A DNA stretch of 64,000 bases from NCBI RefSeq assembly GCF_900176595.1, contig NZ_LT838813.1:434001-498000 (forward strand). Reading direction: 5' to 3'. Below are positions 35,006 through 44,003 of the stretch, piece after piece. The notes below the pieces were generated by a model, which had not been told where the DNA came from, did no database searches, and was given only the letters and a program-made list of their open reading frames with translations. The position numbers were made by a program, and so were the translations under genes. The stretch's first letter is position 1. Every line of letters begins with the position of its first letter. This DNA is from Aquiflexum balticum DSM 16537. GTDB taxonomy: Bacteria; Bacteroidota; Bacteroidia; Cytophagales; Cyclobacteriaceae.

Positions 35006-35800
35006 ATGAACTTAAAATTTGTCTTTAAGAAGAATTATAACCGTATAAGATTCAACCTTTGCGCAGCTGAAAATCCTCTTTATATGGGATTTTACAAGTA
35101 TGTGTACCATCCACCTAAGGGATCTCTTTCAGAATTTTTGGACAGTTATTCCAGAGAAAACGCACCCATTACTTTTTTACAAATAGGTGCGAATGATGGC
35201 TTTATTTATGATCCCATCCAAAAATTTATCAAAAGAGATAATTGGAATGGAATGATGTTGGAACCACAGCCCCATGTATTCCATGAATTTTTGGTGAAAA
35301 TCCATGCCAAAAGACCCGAAATCATACCCATCAATGCTGCTTTGGCAAACAAAGACGGGAAAACGATCTTGTACACGATTTCTTTCAGCAAGGAAAGATG
35401 GGCGACAGGTCTGTCAAGTTTTGAAAAAGAAGTGCTCTTGAACAAATTCAAAGATGGCACTATTGCAAAAAAAGCCGCTAAAGAAGGTATCGAAATCCCA
35501 AAAAGCGAAAAAGACTGGATACAGGAAGTCGAAATTGATGCCATCAGTCCTGAATCTCTTATAAAGAAATTTGATGGCAAAAAGATTGATCTATTGGCCA
35601 TAGATACCGAGGGATTTGATTTTGAAATCTTAAAAATGTTGGATCTGAAAGCAATGAATCCTGAAGTTATCATATATGAGGAAGAGCATTTTAATGAAAA
35701 AACCAAAGAAGACTGCAAGGGTTTTTTAATAGGTCTTGGATATTCCTACCATAGGGCAGGCAGAGATGTGTATGCTACTAAAACAAAAAATTACAATTAA
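35006..35800 (+). CDS. FkbM-family SAM-dependent methyltransferase
   Basis: This 264-residue protein carries FkbM features. These are ITFLQIGANDGFIYDP (SAM motif I, about 54-69), GMMLEPQPHVFHEF, and the C-terminal KKIDLLAIDTEGFDFEILK signature, in which DTEG follows beta-strand 4. FkbM enzymes O-methylate sugars or natural products. It is divergent from the glycosyltransferase gene, across a 263-bp AT-rich spacer with no gene. A role in methylating the same surface glycan is inference from location. Confidence 0.88.
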   Translation: MNLKFVFKKNYNRIRFNLCAAENPLYMGFYKYVYHPPKGSLSEFLDSYSRENAPITFLQIGANDGFIYDPIQKFIKRDNWNGMMLEPQPHVFHEFLVKIHAKRPEIIPINAALANKDGKTILYTISFSKERWATGLSSFEKEVLLNKFKDGTIAKKAAKEGIEIPKSEKDWIQEVEIDAISPESLIKKFDGKKIDLLAIDTEGFDFEILKMLDLKAMNPEVIIYEEEHFNEKTKEDCKGFLIGLGYSYHRAGRDVYATKTKNYN

Positions 35801-35885
35801 GTTTTTGGCATCATTTCTTTGATGGATTTTTTTAATTAACTTGTTGTCCCTTTTAACTTTATTATTGATCCACTTTGCTACTGGT

Positions 35886-36371
35886 ATGATTAAAGTCCTT
35901 TTTGTTTGTTTGGGCAATATATGCAGGTCTCCTCTTGCAGAGGCTATTTTTAACCATAAAATTAATTTACTCGGACTGGAAGAAAAATTCATCAGTGACA
36001 GTTGTGGTACTTCAGACTATCATATTGGCGAATTGCCTGATGAAAGGACACTACAATGTGCAAGAAAACATGAAATCAAGATACAGCATCGTGCACGGCA
36101 GCTAAATAGAGTCGATATCAGAGAATTCGATTATCTGATTGCTATGGATTTTTCGAATAAAAAAAATATCCAAAATCTAATGGATAAGCTCAGTATGGAA
36201 CACAATCAGCTCTTTATGATGAGACAGTTTCAGCCTTCGGCTGACCATATTGAAGTTCCTGATCCGTATTATGGCGGTGAAGATGGTTTTGAAAATGTTT
36301 ACCATATATTGGACAATGCAATAGACCATTTTCTGGAACATCTCAAAATAGAGCATAACATTTATGTTTGA
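35886..36371 (+). CDS. low-molecular-weight protein tyrosine phosphatase
   Basis: From the ATG at 35886 the protein is 161 residues and begins MIKVLFVCLGNICRSPLAEA, giving the catalytic P-loop C8-x5-R14-S. The general-acid Asp is in VPDPYYGG near the C terminus. The open frame continues 15 residues upstream, but family members start just before the first beta strand, so I use the internal ATG. Targets could be tyrosine autokinases of exopolysaccharide export or phosphoarginine; neither can be told from sequence. Its end overlaps the next gene by 8 bp. Confidence 0.92.
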   Translation: MIKVLFVCLGNICRSPLAEAIFNHKINLLGLEEKFISDSCGTSDYHIGELPDERTLQCARKHEIKIQHRARQLNRVDIREFDYLIAMDFSNKKNIQNLMDKLSMEHNQLFMMRQFQPSADHIEVPDPYYGGEDGFENVYHILDNAIDHFLEHLKIEHNIYV

Positions 36372-37236
36372 GAGTCCTGAATCCTATGAAAATATACTTT
36401 TTTTAAGTCTAGGGCAAAGTCCCGAAATCAAACAGATCAGGCTAATTGCCGCAGGAAATGTCAATCAGGGCATATATTTGGAGACCTCTGCAGGGTCTTT
36501 TTTTCTAAAAACCAATTTCGAAACTGATCCCGACATTTTCGAAAAAGAAGCTGAGGGGTTGCAAATGCTCAGGAACAAAACCCCCTTGCAGATTCCTGAA
36601 GTCTATCATTGGGGAAAAATCGAAGACAGGAATTTCTTATTGATGGAATGGATTGATACAGATAGACCCAACCCGGTGTATTGGCAGGAATTGGGCGTTG
36701 GGCTGGCACAATTACACATGGCTACCCAAGAGCAATTTGGCTATGCAACAAACAACTACATTGCTTCACTTGTCCAAACAAACAGCCCTAAAAACTCCTG
36801 GCAGGAATTTTTTATTGAAAACAGGCTAGAACCGCTTGCCGGTAAGGCATATTATCAAGGACTTCTGAGTTTGGAATTTTTCAAAAAATTTCAAAAAATG
36901 TACCCCAAATTGGAAAATTTACTTCCGAAAGAAAAACCTGCCCTCTTACATGGAGATCTGTGGTCGGGAAATATTATGCGGGGGAAAAATGGTAGTCCCT
37001 GCCTTATTGACCCGGCAGTCTACTATGGACATCGCGAAATGGATCTTGCCTTTTCAAGGATGTTTGGCGGATTCGAAGAAGAATTCTACCAATCTTATGA
37101 AACTGTTTTTCCGCTTGAACCCGATTTTGAAGAAAGAATCCCGATTTACAACCTCTATCCCCTATTGGTCCATCTCTTGCTTTTTGGCAAAAGCTATCTC
37201 TCCGGAATTGAAAGGACGGTGAATAAGCTGATATGA
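36364..37236 (+). CDS. fructosamine kinase-family protein
   Basis: This 290-residue protein has an aminoglycoside-phosphotransferase-like kinase fold. GNVNQGIYLETSAGSFFLKTN forms the amino lobe, LLMEWID the hinge, and ALLHGDLWSGNIM the catalytic loop with Asp. LIDPAVYYGHREMDLAFSRMFGG is the metal-binding/fructosamine signature. Family members phosphorylate ketosamines (glycated amines) for repair or catabolism. It overlaps the upstream phosphatase by 8 bp, and LMW phosphatase-fructosamine kinase neighbours are common in bacteria. A role in protein deglycation is inference. Confidence 0.9.
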   Translation: MFESPESYENILFLSLGQSPEIKQIRLIAAGNVNQGIYLETSAGSFFLKTNFETDPDIFEKEAEGLQMLRNKTPLQIPEVYHWGKIEDRNFLLMEWIDTDRPNPVYWQELGVGLAQLHMATQEQFGYATNNYIASLVQTNSPKNSWQEFFIENRLEPLAGKAYYQGLLSLEFFKKFQKMYPKLENLLPKEKPALLHGDLWSGNIMRGKNGSPCLIDPAVYYGHREMDLAFSRMFGGFEEEFYQSYETVFPLEPDFEERIPIYNLYPLLVHLLLFGKSYLSGIERTVNKLI

Positions 37237-37348
37237 ATACCAGGCTGTTTGGATATTCAATCTTGAATTGAATTCCAATGACATAAATCGGAGTAGTCGT
37301 CACCCTGATCCCGATAGCTCCTAAAATCCGCATACAGATGTTTAAAAA

Positions 37349-37384
37349 TACCGCAAAACCTTAATTGCTAAGGCTTTGCGGTTT
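37349..37384. terminator. hairpin inside the IS left end
   Basis: ACCGCAAAACCTTA and TAAGGCTTTGCGGT pair around a short loop and are followed by TTTC. It lies between the left inverted repeat and the transposase ATG. It probably shields the transposase from outside transcription, a common device of insertion sequences. Confidence 0.6.
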
Positions 37385-37426
37385 CGATTATTTCACCTAA
37401 TTTGGTGTTGCACAAACAATCGATGA

Positions 37427-38719
37427 ATGAAAGTAGTAAAATCAAATTCAATATCAGCATTTGGAGGGATGAATTTCGTTTTTGAACACCTTAACAAGCT
37501 GAATATTAGTGATATCCTATCTGATTCTTTACCTAAATTAAACCCCAATTCTCGTTATTCATGGAAAGATTTATTTTATTCTTTCCTGTCAATTTATTAT
37601 TGTGGTGGGGACTGCATTGAAGATATACACACCAATTTAAGGCCGCATTTTGAAAACAATCCTTATATAAAATTACCTAGTCCTGATACTTTACTGAAGC
37701 GCCTGTCTGAGTTAGCCACTGAAAATCAGATTTGTAAAACTAAGAGAGGTTCAGTTGAGCATGAATTTAATAGTAATGAAGAATTATGTAAACTAAACAT
37801 GGCAATACTGTCAAAACTTGGGGTATTAAATTCTCAGGAATTGACGCTTGACTACGATAATACTATCATTTTTAATGAAAAAAGCGATAGTAAAATGACT
37901 TATAAAAGGGATTATGGTTATCAACCCGGTGTGTGTACAATAAACGAAGAACATATCTTTTACATCGAGAATAGAAATGGTAATTCCGATGCTAAGTCAT
38001 TCCAAATTGATACTTTACAACGCATGTTTGGAGCTTTGGAAAAAGTTAAAACTCCAAAAGTTTCACATTTCAGAGCAGATGCAGCATCTTATCAATATGA
38101 AGTCATTGAGTTGTTGAATGAAAAATCTGAGTTTTTCTATGTAGGTTGTAGAAACAGTTACGTGGAAAAACATTTTACACAGGTTCAGGATTGGACAACA
38201 GCCAAAGATGAATTTGGGGAATTACAAGTAGGTTCAATCTTGATCACTCCTTTTTCACAACAAGCCAGAGAATATAAAGCTACTCCCAAGCCGTATCGCC
38301 TTTTGGTAAAACGCAGGTTAAGAAATGATGGCCAAATGAACATAATCACACAGGATGCCTATGATTACCGTGCAATATTGACCAATAATTTTGATATGAC
38401 TGATTTGGAAGTCGCTAATTTTTACGCCAAGCGGGGCAACATGGAAAGACAGTTTGACATCTTAAAAAATGATTTTGGTTGGCAATGCCTCCCTTTTTCT
38501 TCGTTAAACAAAAACTCAGTATTCCTCTATTTTTCAGCAATTTGCAGAAACCTATACAATAATGTGATTAACTATTTTTCAACTAAATGCAAAAGTATAA
38601 AACCCACCGACCGAATTAAAAAATTTATTTTTCGATTTATAATTCTTCCTGCAAAATGGATAAAACAAAGCAGACAAATGAAGCTAAAAGTATATAATCC
38701 AGCTTTTGTATATACCTGA
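37427..38719 (+). CDS. IS1380-family DDE transposase
   Basis: This 430-residue protein matches IS1380 transposases. It has the amino-terminal region VKSNSISAFGGMNFVFEHLN, and LTLDYDNTIIFNEK contains the first catalytic Asp region. FRADAASYQYEVIELL follows, and YAKRGNMERQFDILKNDFGW has the Y-x2-R-x3-E block with the catalytic Glu. It is full-length and uninterrupted inside well-defined ends. Its AT-rich codon use differs somewhat from neighbours, consistent with a mobile origin. Confidence 0.93.
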   Translation: MKVVKSNSISAFGGMNFVFEHLNKLNISDILSDSLPKLNPNSRYSWKDLFYSFLSIYYCGGDCIEDIHTNLRPHFENNPYIKLPSPDTLLKRLSELATENQICKTKRGSVEHEFNSNEELCKLNMAILSKLGVLNSQELTLDYDNTIIFNEKSDSKMTYKRDYGYQPGVCTINEEHIFYIENRNGNSDAKSFQIDTLQRMFGALEKVKTPKVSHFRADAASYQYEVIELLNEKSEFFYVGCRNSYVEKHFTQVQDWTTAKDEFGELQVGSILITPFSQQAREYKATPKPYRLLVKRRLRNDGQMNIITQDAYDYRAILTNNFDMTDLEVANFYAKRGNMERQFDILKNDFGWQCLPFSSLNKNSVFLYFSAICRNLYNNVINYFSTKCKSIKPTDRIKKFIFRFIILPAKWIKQSRQMKLKVYNPAFVYT

Positions 38720-38944
38720 TAAAAAAAACATTTGCGAAAAAAAATGGCTCATTCCTCTAAAATAAGTATTGGATAAAACTGTCTTTACTTTTCAAAATTT
38801 CAATAATTCTGTAAATCAAGTCAGCAAAAACAAACAAACTTCGGAAACAAGAGAAAACAAAAGCCTTGATTTTACTCAATTTTTCAAAACAACACGGTTT
38901 GGTTTACAGAATTGAATGTCATTAGGTCACTTACGGATTTTAGG

Positions 38945-39400
38945 AGCTATCGGGAGAAGGGTCTCTTGAGGGTCAGGAAAAGGGTTATTTTGACTAAAAG
39001 GATTATATGCCTTACCTGTAATTCAACCGTTTAATTGTACCGCTGGAGATCCCTCGTGCCTACCATTGACAGATTTTCGGAGCAGCCGTCATGCTGAACG
39101 TAGAGAAGCATCTCCCGAGGTTCAGGAAATGATAAATTTGAACATAAATAGGACCGCTGGAGATTCCTCGTGCCTCGGAATGACGCAGAAACCGATGTCA
39201 TTCCCCTTTCTGAAAATGCCAATTTTCTCTACTCGGGATGACGCAGAACCCATTTTCATTTCCCTTTCTGTAAACCCCAATTTTCATTACTCGGAATGAC
39301 GCCTTCCTTCTGGAGATAGGGGTAACCTAATTTCATTCCTTTTCTGACCATTTTCAAAATGTTGGGAACTCAGAATGACTCATGTCTCAAGTATTCAAAC
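38945..39400. repeat. family A repeat cluster, right of the IS
   Basis: ATCGGGAGAAGGGTCTC continues the family A unit split by the IS (left half at 37262-37319). Next come CTGGAGATCCCTCGTGCCTACC, CGTCATGCTGAACGTAGAG...GCATCTC, CTGGAGATTCCTCGTGCCTCGG, and two copies of the TTTCTG(A/T)AAATGCCAATTTTC-like block. One ATGTCTCAAG heptamer lies at 39380. The 620 bp up to the aspartokinase gene hold no coding sequence. A short TGCC/GGCA-type palindrome (CCCGCCTGACGCAGGCAGG) is at 39421-39440. Confidence 0.7.
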
Positions 39401-39566
39401 CAATCTGATATTAATGGATACCCGCCTGACGCAGGCAGGTTGTATATAGATAGATATTTTTGAAGATATCAATCGATATATGGATAATTAATACTTCATG
39501 ATCATGACCTGCGTTCCACAAGAATACGAATACTTAAATAGGTTTATCTGAAAAGGATTTATGATT

Positions 39567-40841
39567 TTATTGAGAGTGATTTTTGACCAAAACCTGGAAG
39601 GTGGTCCTTGTCATCTGTTCAAGCAAAATCTCTTTGTTATGGGTGAGTTTCTCCATCAAAGCTTGATGATGATTTTTGACGGTTATCAGTTGAAGGCTTT
39701 CATTATACCTGATTTCAAACTGACTGCGAAGCATGTTGATGAGTTTTTCCAGCTTGAAAAGTTCTTTTTCAATGACTATGGAAATGGAGATGGCAGAAAT
39801 TTGGAGCAGGTTCACCCTTAATTTAAGTTCCTCCAATTGAGAATAAACGGAATGGATATGGGATTCATTGATAAAAGTAAAATCAGTCACTCTGAAGCTG
39901 ACCAAAATCTGATCGTCCTTGACCACAATACAGGGAACAGTATTTACGCCTTGGACATGATGGATTTTTGTTCCCAAGCCCTCCGGATGGATAAATGACT
40001 TGACATAAAGTGGAATGGAAAGATTGGCCAAGGGCTTGATGGTTTTCGGATGAATGACAGAGGCTCCATAAAAAGTCAGTTCAGCGGCTTCTTTATAATC
40101 CAGCTCATCGAATTTGACAGCATCCGGAAAACGTTTTGGGTCGGCATTGAGCACCCCGTCCACATCTTTCCAAATAGTCACGGCATTGGCCCGCATGCCG
40201 TGTGCCAATATGGCCGCAGTAAAATCCGAGCCCTCCCTTCCCAATGTGGTAGTACGGCCTTTTTCATCTGCACCTATAAATCCTTGGGTAACTACGGGGA
40301 ACTGTGTCAATTTGGGTGCTAAAAGTTTTTGACAAAGCTTGCCGGTACTCTCCCAATCCACTTTTGCAAATCTGAAGTCACTATTGGTCAAAATTATTTC
40401 CCTGGCATCTTGCCAAATGTAATACAATCCCTTGGAGCAAAGATATTCCTGGACAATCCTGGATGACAGCAATTCCCCAAAGGAAACGACCGAATCATAA
40501 AACTCATCATAATTACCCTTTGTCAGATCCCCTTCGAGTATCCTATCCAATTGCGAAAAATAATTCCTTACTGCCGGGAAAATCATGCTATTCCCATCAA
40601 AAAGCTCTTCACAAACATTCAGATGATAATCCAATAATTTAGTACTATTCAAAGAATAATCTTTACCCGCCAATTTTAATGCTAAAATATCTTCCAGAGC
40701 ATTAGTTGTCTTCCCCATGGCGGAAACCACAATAATTGTATTATTTCGCAATCGATTGAATACAATTTCATACAAGTTTTTAATAGATGCAGCATCTTTT
40801 ACAGAAGCACCGCCAAATTTGAAAACAAAAGTTTTTGCCAT
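39567..40841 (-). CDS. lysC: monofunctional aspartate kinase
   Basis: This 424-residue protein starts MAKTFVFKFGGASVKDAASI, where FKFGGASV is the phosphate-binding aspartokinase signature. It continues with VVSAMGKTTNALEDIL, TTLGREGSDFTAAILA and KDVDGVLNADPKRFPDA. The C-terminal 120 residues form ACT domains for feedback control. It phosphorylates aspartate at the head of the lysine/threonine/methionine pathway. A second aspartokinase is fused in thrA at 50447, so this one likely serves lysine and diaminopimelate. It is divergent from fbp across 57 bp. Confidence 0.93.
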   Translation of the reverse strand: MAKTFVFKFGGASVKDAASIKNLYEIVFNRLRNNTIIVVSAMGKTTNALEDILALKLAGKDYSLNSTKLLDYHLNVCEELFDGNSMIFPAVRNYFSQLDRILEGDLTKGNYDEFYDSVVSFGELLSSRIVQEYLCSKGLYYIWQDAREIILTNSDFRFAKVDWESTGKLCQKLLAPKLTQFPVVTQGFIGADEKGRTTTLGREGSDFTAAILAHGMRANAVTIWKDVDGVLNADPKRFPDAVKFDELDYKEAAELTFYGASVIHPKTIKPLANLSIPLYVKSFIHPEGLGTKIHHVQGVNTVPCIVVKDDQILVSFRVTDFTFINESHIHSVYSQLEELKLRVNLLQISAISISIVIEKELFKLEKLINMLRSQFEIRYNESLQLITVKNHHQALMEKLTHNKEILLEQMTRTTFQVLVKNHSQ

Positions 40842-40898
40842 TGAAATTAATTTGTAATTTTCAGAAGTTAAATTATTTAATAGTATTTTTCCAATAAT

Positions 40899-41939
40899 AT
40901 GAAGATAAAACTTTATACCCCCAGCGATTCATCCATAGCCTACTCAGTCGGGACTACTTTGGACAGATTTATCAAAATCAAACAGGATGAATTTCCTTTT
41001 GCATCCGGTGAATTATCACAGATTTTAAGGGACATTGCCTTAGCGGCAAAGATAGTAAATCGGGAGACCAACCGTGCAGGACTTGCGAATATCGGTGGTG
41101 CTTTCGGGCAAACCAATGTTCAGGGCGAAGAACAACAGAAACTGGATGTCATCGCCAACATCAGATTTATGCGCGCTTTGACCAAAGGCGGTGAGGTATG
41201 TGCCGTGGTATCCGAAGAAGATGATGAAGTCATTGACCTTCAGAACAGCTCCGGCAAATATGTGGTTGCCATCGATCCTTTGGACGGTTCATCCAATATT
41301 GATGTCAATATCTCCATCGGTACCATATTTTCAATCTATAGAAGAGTGACTCCTTTGGGCAGAAGGATTCTTCCTCAGGATATTATGCAACCTGGAAATC
41401 AACAGGTGGCTGCAGGCTATGTGCTGTATGGTTCCTCCACCATGTTGGTCTATACCACAGGGTATGGTGTCAACGGTTTTACTTATGAACCATCACTTGG
41501 GGAATTTTTCCTTTCCCATCCTAACATGTGCGCCCCGAAAGATGGAAATATCTACAGCATCAATGAAGGCACCGCCAACCTTTTTGAGACTGGCCTTCAG
41601 AAATATATAGAGAAATGTAAAGAAAGGCAGTTCAGTGCCCGATATATCGGAAGCCTTGTGGCAGATTTTCATAGAAATCTGCTTAAAGGGGGGATATATA
41701 TTTACCCCGCAACCTCGAAATCACCCAAGGGAAAGTTAAGGTTACTGTATGAGGCCAATGCCTTGGCTTTTATTGCAGAGCAGGCAGGAGGAATGGCTAC
41801 TGATGGTTTTGGAAGGATTTTGGATATTGAGCCTACCTCGCTTCATCAGCGCACGCCATTGTATATCGGATCGGAAAAAATGGTGGAAGAAGCTGAGGGT
41901 TTTTTGAAAATCAAAAACGAGAGATCAATTAGTTTGTAA
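40899..41939 (+). CDS. fbp: fructose-1,6-bisphosphatase class 1
   Basis: This 346-residue enzyme catalyses the key gluconeogenic dephosphorylation. The metal-binding signature [20 protein letters not shown] and the [10 protein letters not shown] segment are present. The C-terminal [20 protein letters not shown] carries substrate residues. Length is normal for class I. It is a single gene sharing a 57-bp divergent intergenic region with the aspartokinase. Regulation is not visible. Confidence 0.97.
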   Translation: MKIKLYTPSDSSIAYSVGTTLDRFIKIKQDEFPFASGELSQILRDIALAAKIVNRETNRAGLANIGGAFGQTNVQGEEQQKLDVIANIRFMRALTKGGEVCAVVSEEDDEVIDLQNSSGKYVVAIDPLDGSSNIDVNISIGTIFSIYRRVTPLGRRILPQDIMQPGNQQVAAGYVLYGSSTMLVYTTGYGVNGFTYEPSLGEFFLSHPNMCAPKDGNIYSINEGTANLFETGLQKYIEKCKERQFSARYIGSLVADFHRNLLKGGIYIYPATSKSPKGKLRLLYEANALAFIAEQAGGMATDGFGRILDIEPTSLHQRTPLYIGSEKMVEEAEGFLKIKNERSISL

Positions 41940-42100
41940 ACGATTAGGGATCTTCGATACTTTGGGCTTAGATTTTACTAAACTTTCCGTCTTTGTGCCT
42001 TCGTGGCATTAAGGAACAAAATTGGTCACAAAGGGCCTAACTGTAAAACAAATTAAGCATCTCTCTTTCACTTAAAATCATTTAATCTTCTTTCATAGTG

Positions 42101-42829
42101 CTAGAATTTGTAGGAGAATATAAATTGATTGATGGGTGAGGTAATAACTGAATTGGTCTGATTTTTACCGTATCCTTTGCTGGATGGGTCATTTCTCTTA
42201 AAAAGTGAAGGGTCAAAAGGTTTTGTAAAATCATAGTCATCAAGAATGAAACTTTCAGCGCTATACTTGAAATTACTTCTTTGAAAAAGAATAGCCATTT
42301 CTACCCGCACAGAAAAATGATTGCCAATTTGTTTTGAAACTCCTAAGAACGGACTGATTGTATATTTTTTATCAGAATATTTACTTTCGTCATAATAGAA
42401 AGACACAAACTCCCCGTAAAATTTTTTATGAAACTCTTCTTTGAATAGCATGGCAAAATCTAGCCCTACATATAGGTCGCTGTTTTTTCCAATTCCAAGA
42501 TTTCTTACTATTTCTTTTTGCATACCTAAAAGACCGAATATTTCACGCGAGATTTTATCATTAGGAGTAGGAAATTGCCCAGGTATCGCAGTTAAATTTT
42601 GAAAGGAGGACCTACTATAGCCTAATCTACTTCTTAGGGATATCCCATTCTCGCCGATTTTTCTCAATAAAAAAACAGAAATCGGTGGGTATTCATTTTT
42701 TTCAATCAATGACAATGCATCAATCCCAACTTCCCATCTTTCGGAGTTGGAGGCTTCCTGGGCTTGTATGCTTACTGATTGAAGTAGGCATACCAGAATT
42801 GCCATAATAAGTGTTGGTTTTGTTTTCAT
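42101..42829 (-). CDS. predicted outer-membrane beta-barrel protein, uncharacterised
   Basis: From the ATG at 42829 the protein is 242 residues with a signal peptide MKTKPTLIMAILVCLLQSVSIQAQ. The open frame extends 39 residues upstream, but this start gives a normal signal peptide. The body shows alternating strands (GISLRSRLGYSRSSF; LYVGLDFAMLF; HFSVRVEMAILF) and ends FIFSYKF, a typical BAM signal. Function unknown. It stands alone between fbp and the hypothetical gene at 43111. An AT-rich 3' region precedes it. Confidence 0.7.
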   Translation of the reverse strand: MKTKPTLIMAILVCLLQSVSIQAQEASNSERWEVGIDALSLIEKNEYPPISVFLLRKIGENGISLRSRLGYSRSSFQNLTAIPGQFPTPNDKISREIFGLLGMQKEIVRNLGIGKNSDLYVGLDFAMLFKEEFHKKFYGEFVSFYYDESKYSDKKYTISPFLGVSKQIGNHFSVRVEMAILFQRSNFKYSAESFILDDYDFTKPFDPSLFKRNDPSSKGYGKNQTNSVITSPINQFIFSYKF

Positions 42830-43038
42830 TCTTAAACTAAGTTTAAATGAGATTTTCTTATATAACTCCAAAAATATCTTTCCTTTTTGGGTGGATTCTA
42901 AAAGGGCTTTTAAGAGAAAGTATTTTAATGAACAGGGACGCTGCAAACAAAAGAAAAGTTTTTATTTAAAAAAAAGCGAAAACATTTATTAGTTCTAAGG
43001 GTGTGAGTATTAACCCAATAATTTTCATATCAGCTTTA

Positions 43039-43072
43039 TTTTTTTCATTATTCTGGAAGAATAATGAAAAAA
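43039..43072. terminator. bidirectional terminator hairpin
   Basis: TTTTTTCATTATTC and GAATAATGAAAAAA pair perfectly around a 4-6-nt loop. It follows the 3' end of the minus-strand gene at 43111 and separates it from the barrel gene. Confidence 0.7.
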
Positions 43073-43110
43073 CCAGGATTAATTCTAATTATAATTCAAG
43101 GAGGAGTAAA

Positions 43111-43416
43111 TCACTTTCCTGAATACTTCCTCTTGATCTCAATTTTTAGCATCTGCCTTTCCACCAATGCTTTGGCCAAATCGAAAGCCATCGTTTCAGG
43201 CTCCGATTCATGAAGAATCTGTTTGAGTTTGTTTTCTCCCAGATCCACCCTATAGCAGATCTGAAGGAGTTTTTCAAAATCCCTGTTGATCATTTGCTGG
43301 ATAATCGGCTGCAATAGATCAATCAGGTCTTCTTTGGTAGTTGCTTCTTTTTCCTTACTGATCTCAAAATCTTTTTTCAGAAGAAGCATCGTATCCTGCA
43401 CAAAATCCTCGTTCAT
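43111..43416 (-). CDS. uncharacterised small helical protein
   Basis: This 101-residue acidic/basic helical protein (MNEDFVQDTMLLLKKDFEI...; C-terminal LAKALVERQMLKIEIKRKYSG) has no signal peptide or membrane segment. Its codon use and pattern look genuine, and the segment MINRDFEKLLQICYRVDLGE resembles proteins found next to DUF5606 genes in Bacteroidota. It follows that gene by about 95 bp with a hairpin between. I do not recognise a named family. Confidence 0.7.
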   Translation of the reverse strand: MNEDFVQDTMLLLKKDFEISKEKEATTKEDLIDLLQPIIQQMINRDFEKLLQICYRVDLGENKLKQILHESEPETMAFDLAKALVERQMLKIEIKRKYSGK

Positions 43417-43451
43417 TTTAGGACAATTATGGGTTCAATAGCATTAAATTG

Positions 43452-43486
43452 AAATGGAGTGGAAATATCAGGTTTCCACTCCATTT
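43452..43486. terminator. perfect 14-bp hairpin downstream of the DUF5606 gene
   Basis: AAATGGAGTGGAAA and TTTCCACTCCATTT form a perfect stem with a 7-nt loop, just beyond the DUF5606 stop on the minus strand. The A/T-rich ends make it a plausible terminator or attenuator before the next minus-strand gene. Confidence 0.7.
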
Positions 43487-43510
43487 GAATAGCAAATACA
43501 TCATGCTGAA

Positions 43511-43945
43511 TTAGGCTTCTTTTTCTTCAGACTCCCCTTCTTCCACTTGCTCTTCCAAAGTTTCTGGAGCAAATGTCCTGATGATTTTATACCAAGATAC
43601 CAGTTTCTTGATGTCAGAAGGATAGACTTTGGTATCATCATAGTCAGGAAGCACATGTTTCAAAAAGGCATTTAACTCATCTGCATCAGCTGTAGCATCC
43701 AAGCCTAAATCGCCCTGAAACTCCTTTTCAATTTTTTTCATGACCTCCTCCAAAGGCGTGGCACCTTCTTCGGTCATGGTGTACATGGAAATTTCCCCCA
43801 AGATAGAAACCCGCTGATTGGCACCTACCACCAGCTTTGATTTTTTCTCATCCATGGATTCCAATATTACGCCCCCACGTGTGGGCTTCAATACTTTATA
43901 TAAACCTGATTTTCCGGAAACTGTGGCAATCTCGTTGAATTTCAT
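43511..43945 (-). CDS. DUF5606 domain-containing protein
   Basis: This 144-residue protein begins MKFNEIATVSGKSGLYKV and has the LKPTRGGVILESMDEKK and SILGEISMYT segments typical of DUF5606, a Bacteroidota-specific family of unknown function. The first 60 residues look like a small beta-barrel. The C-terminal region (VYPSDIKKLVSWYKII) is helical and ends in a Glu-rich tail. No signal peptide is present. It lies about 60 bp downstream of engB and may share its transcript. Confidence 0.85.
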   Translation of the reverse strand: MKFNEIATVSGKSGLYKVLKPTRGGVILESMDEKKSKLVVGANQRVSILGEISMYTMTEEGATPLEEVMKKIEKEFQGDLGLDATADADELNAFLKHVLPDYDDTKVYPSDIKKLVSWYKIIRTFAPETLEEQVEEGESEEKEA

Positions 43946-44003
43946 TTTGTCTCTTTCTGATTTAAGGCTGCAAAGATATCATTTCAATTATAATGCCCAA
44001 AGA

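Larger units (their letters stand above)
37320..38944 (+). mobile_element. complete IS1380-family insertion sequence (1625 bp)
   Basis: Both ends carry the inverted repeat CCTAAAATCCG (left end 37320-37330; right end the complement, finishing at 38944). They are flanked by the 4-bp direct repeat AGCT at 37316-37319 and 38945-38948. Removing the element and one AGCT restores CCCGATAGCTATCGGG, the palindrome found intact in the paralogous repeat at 46651-46666. Ends starting with CCT and a 4-bp duplication agree with the IS1380 family. The element holds one transposase gene and looks intact, so it may still be active. Confidence 0.9.

Noticed and set aside
35206-35718. 170-codon minus-strand frame opposite the FkbM gene
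   Set aside because: It is an antisense shadow of FkbM codons, Ser/Phe-rich, with no family match.
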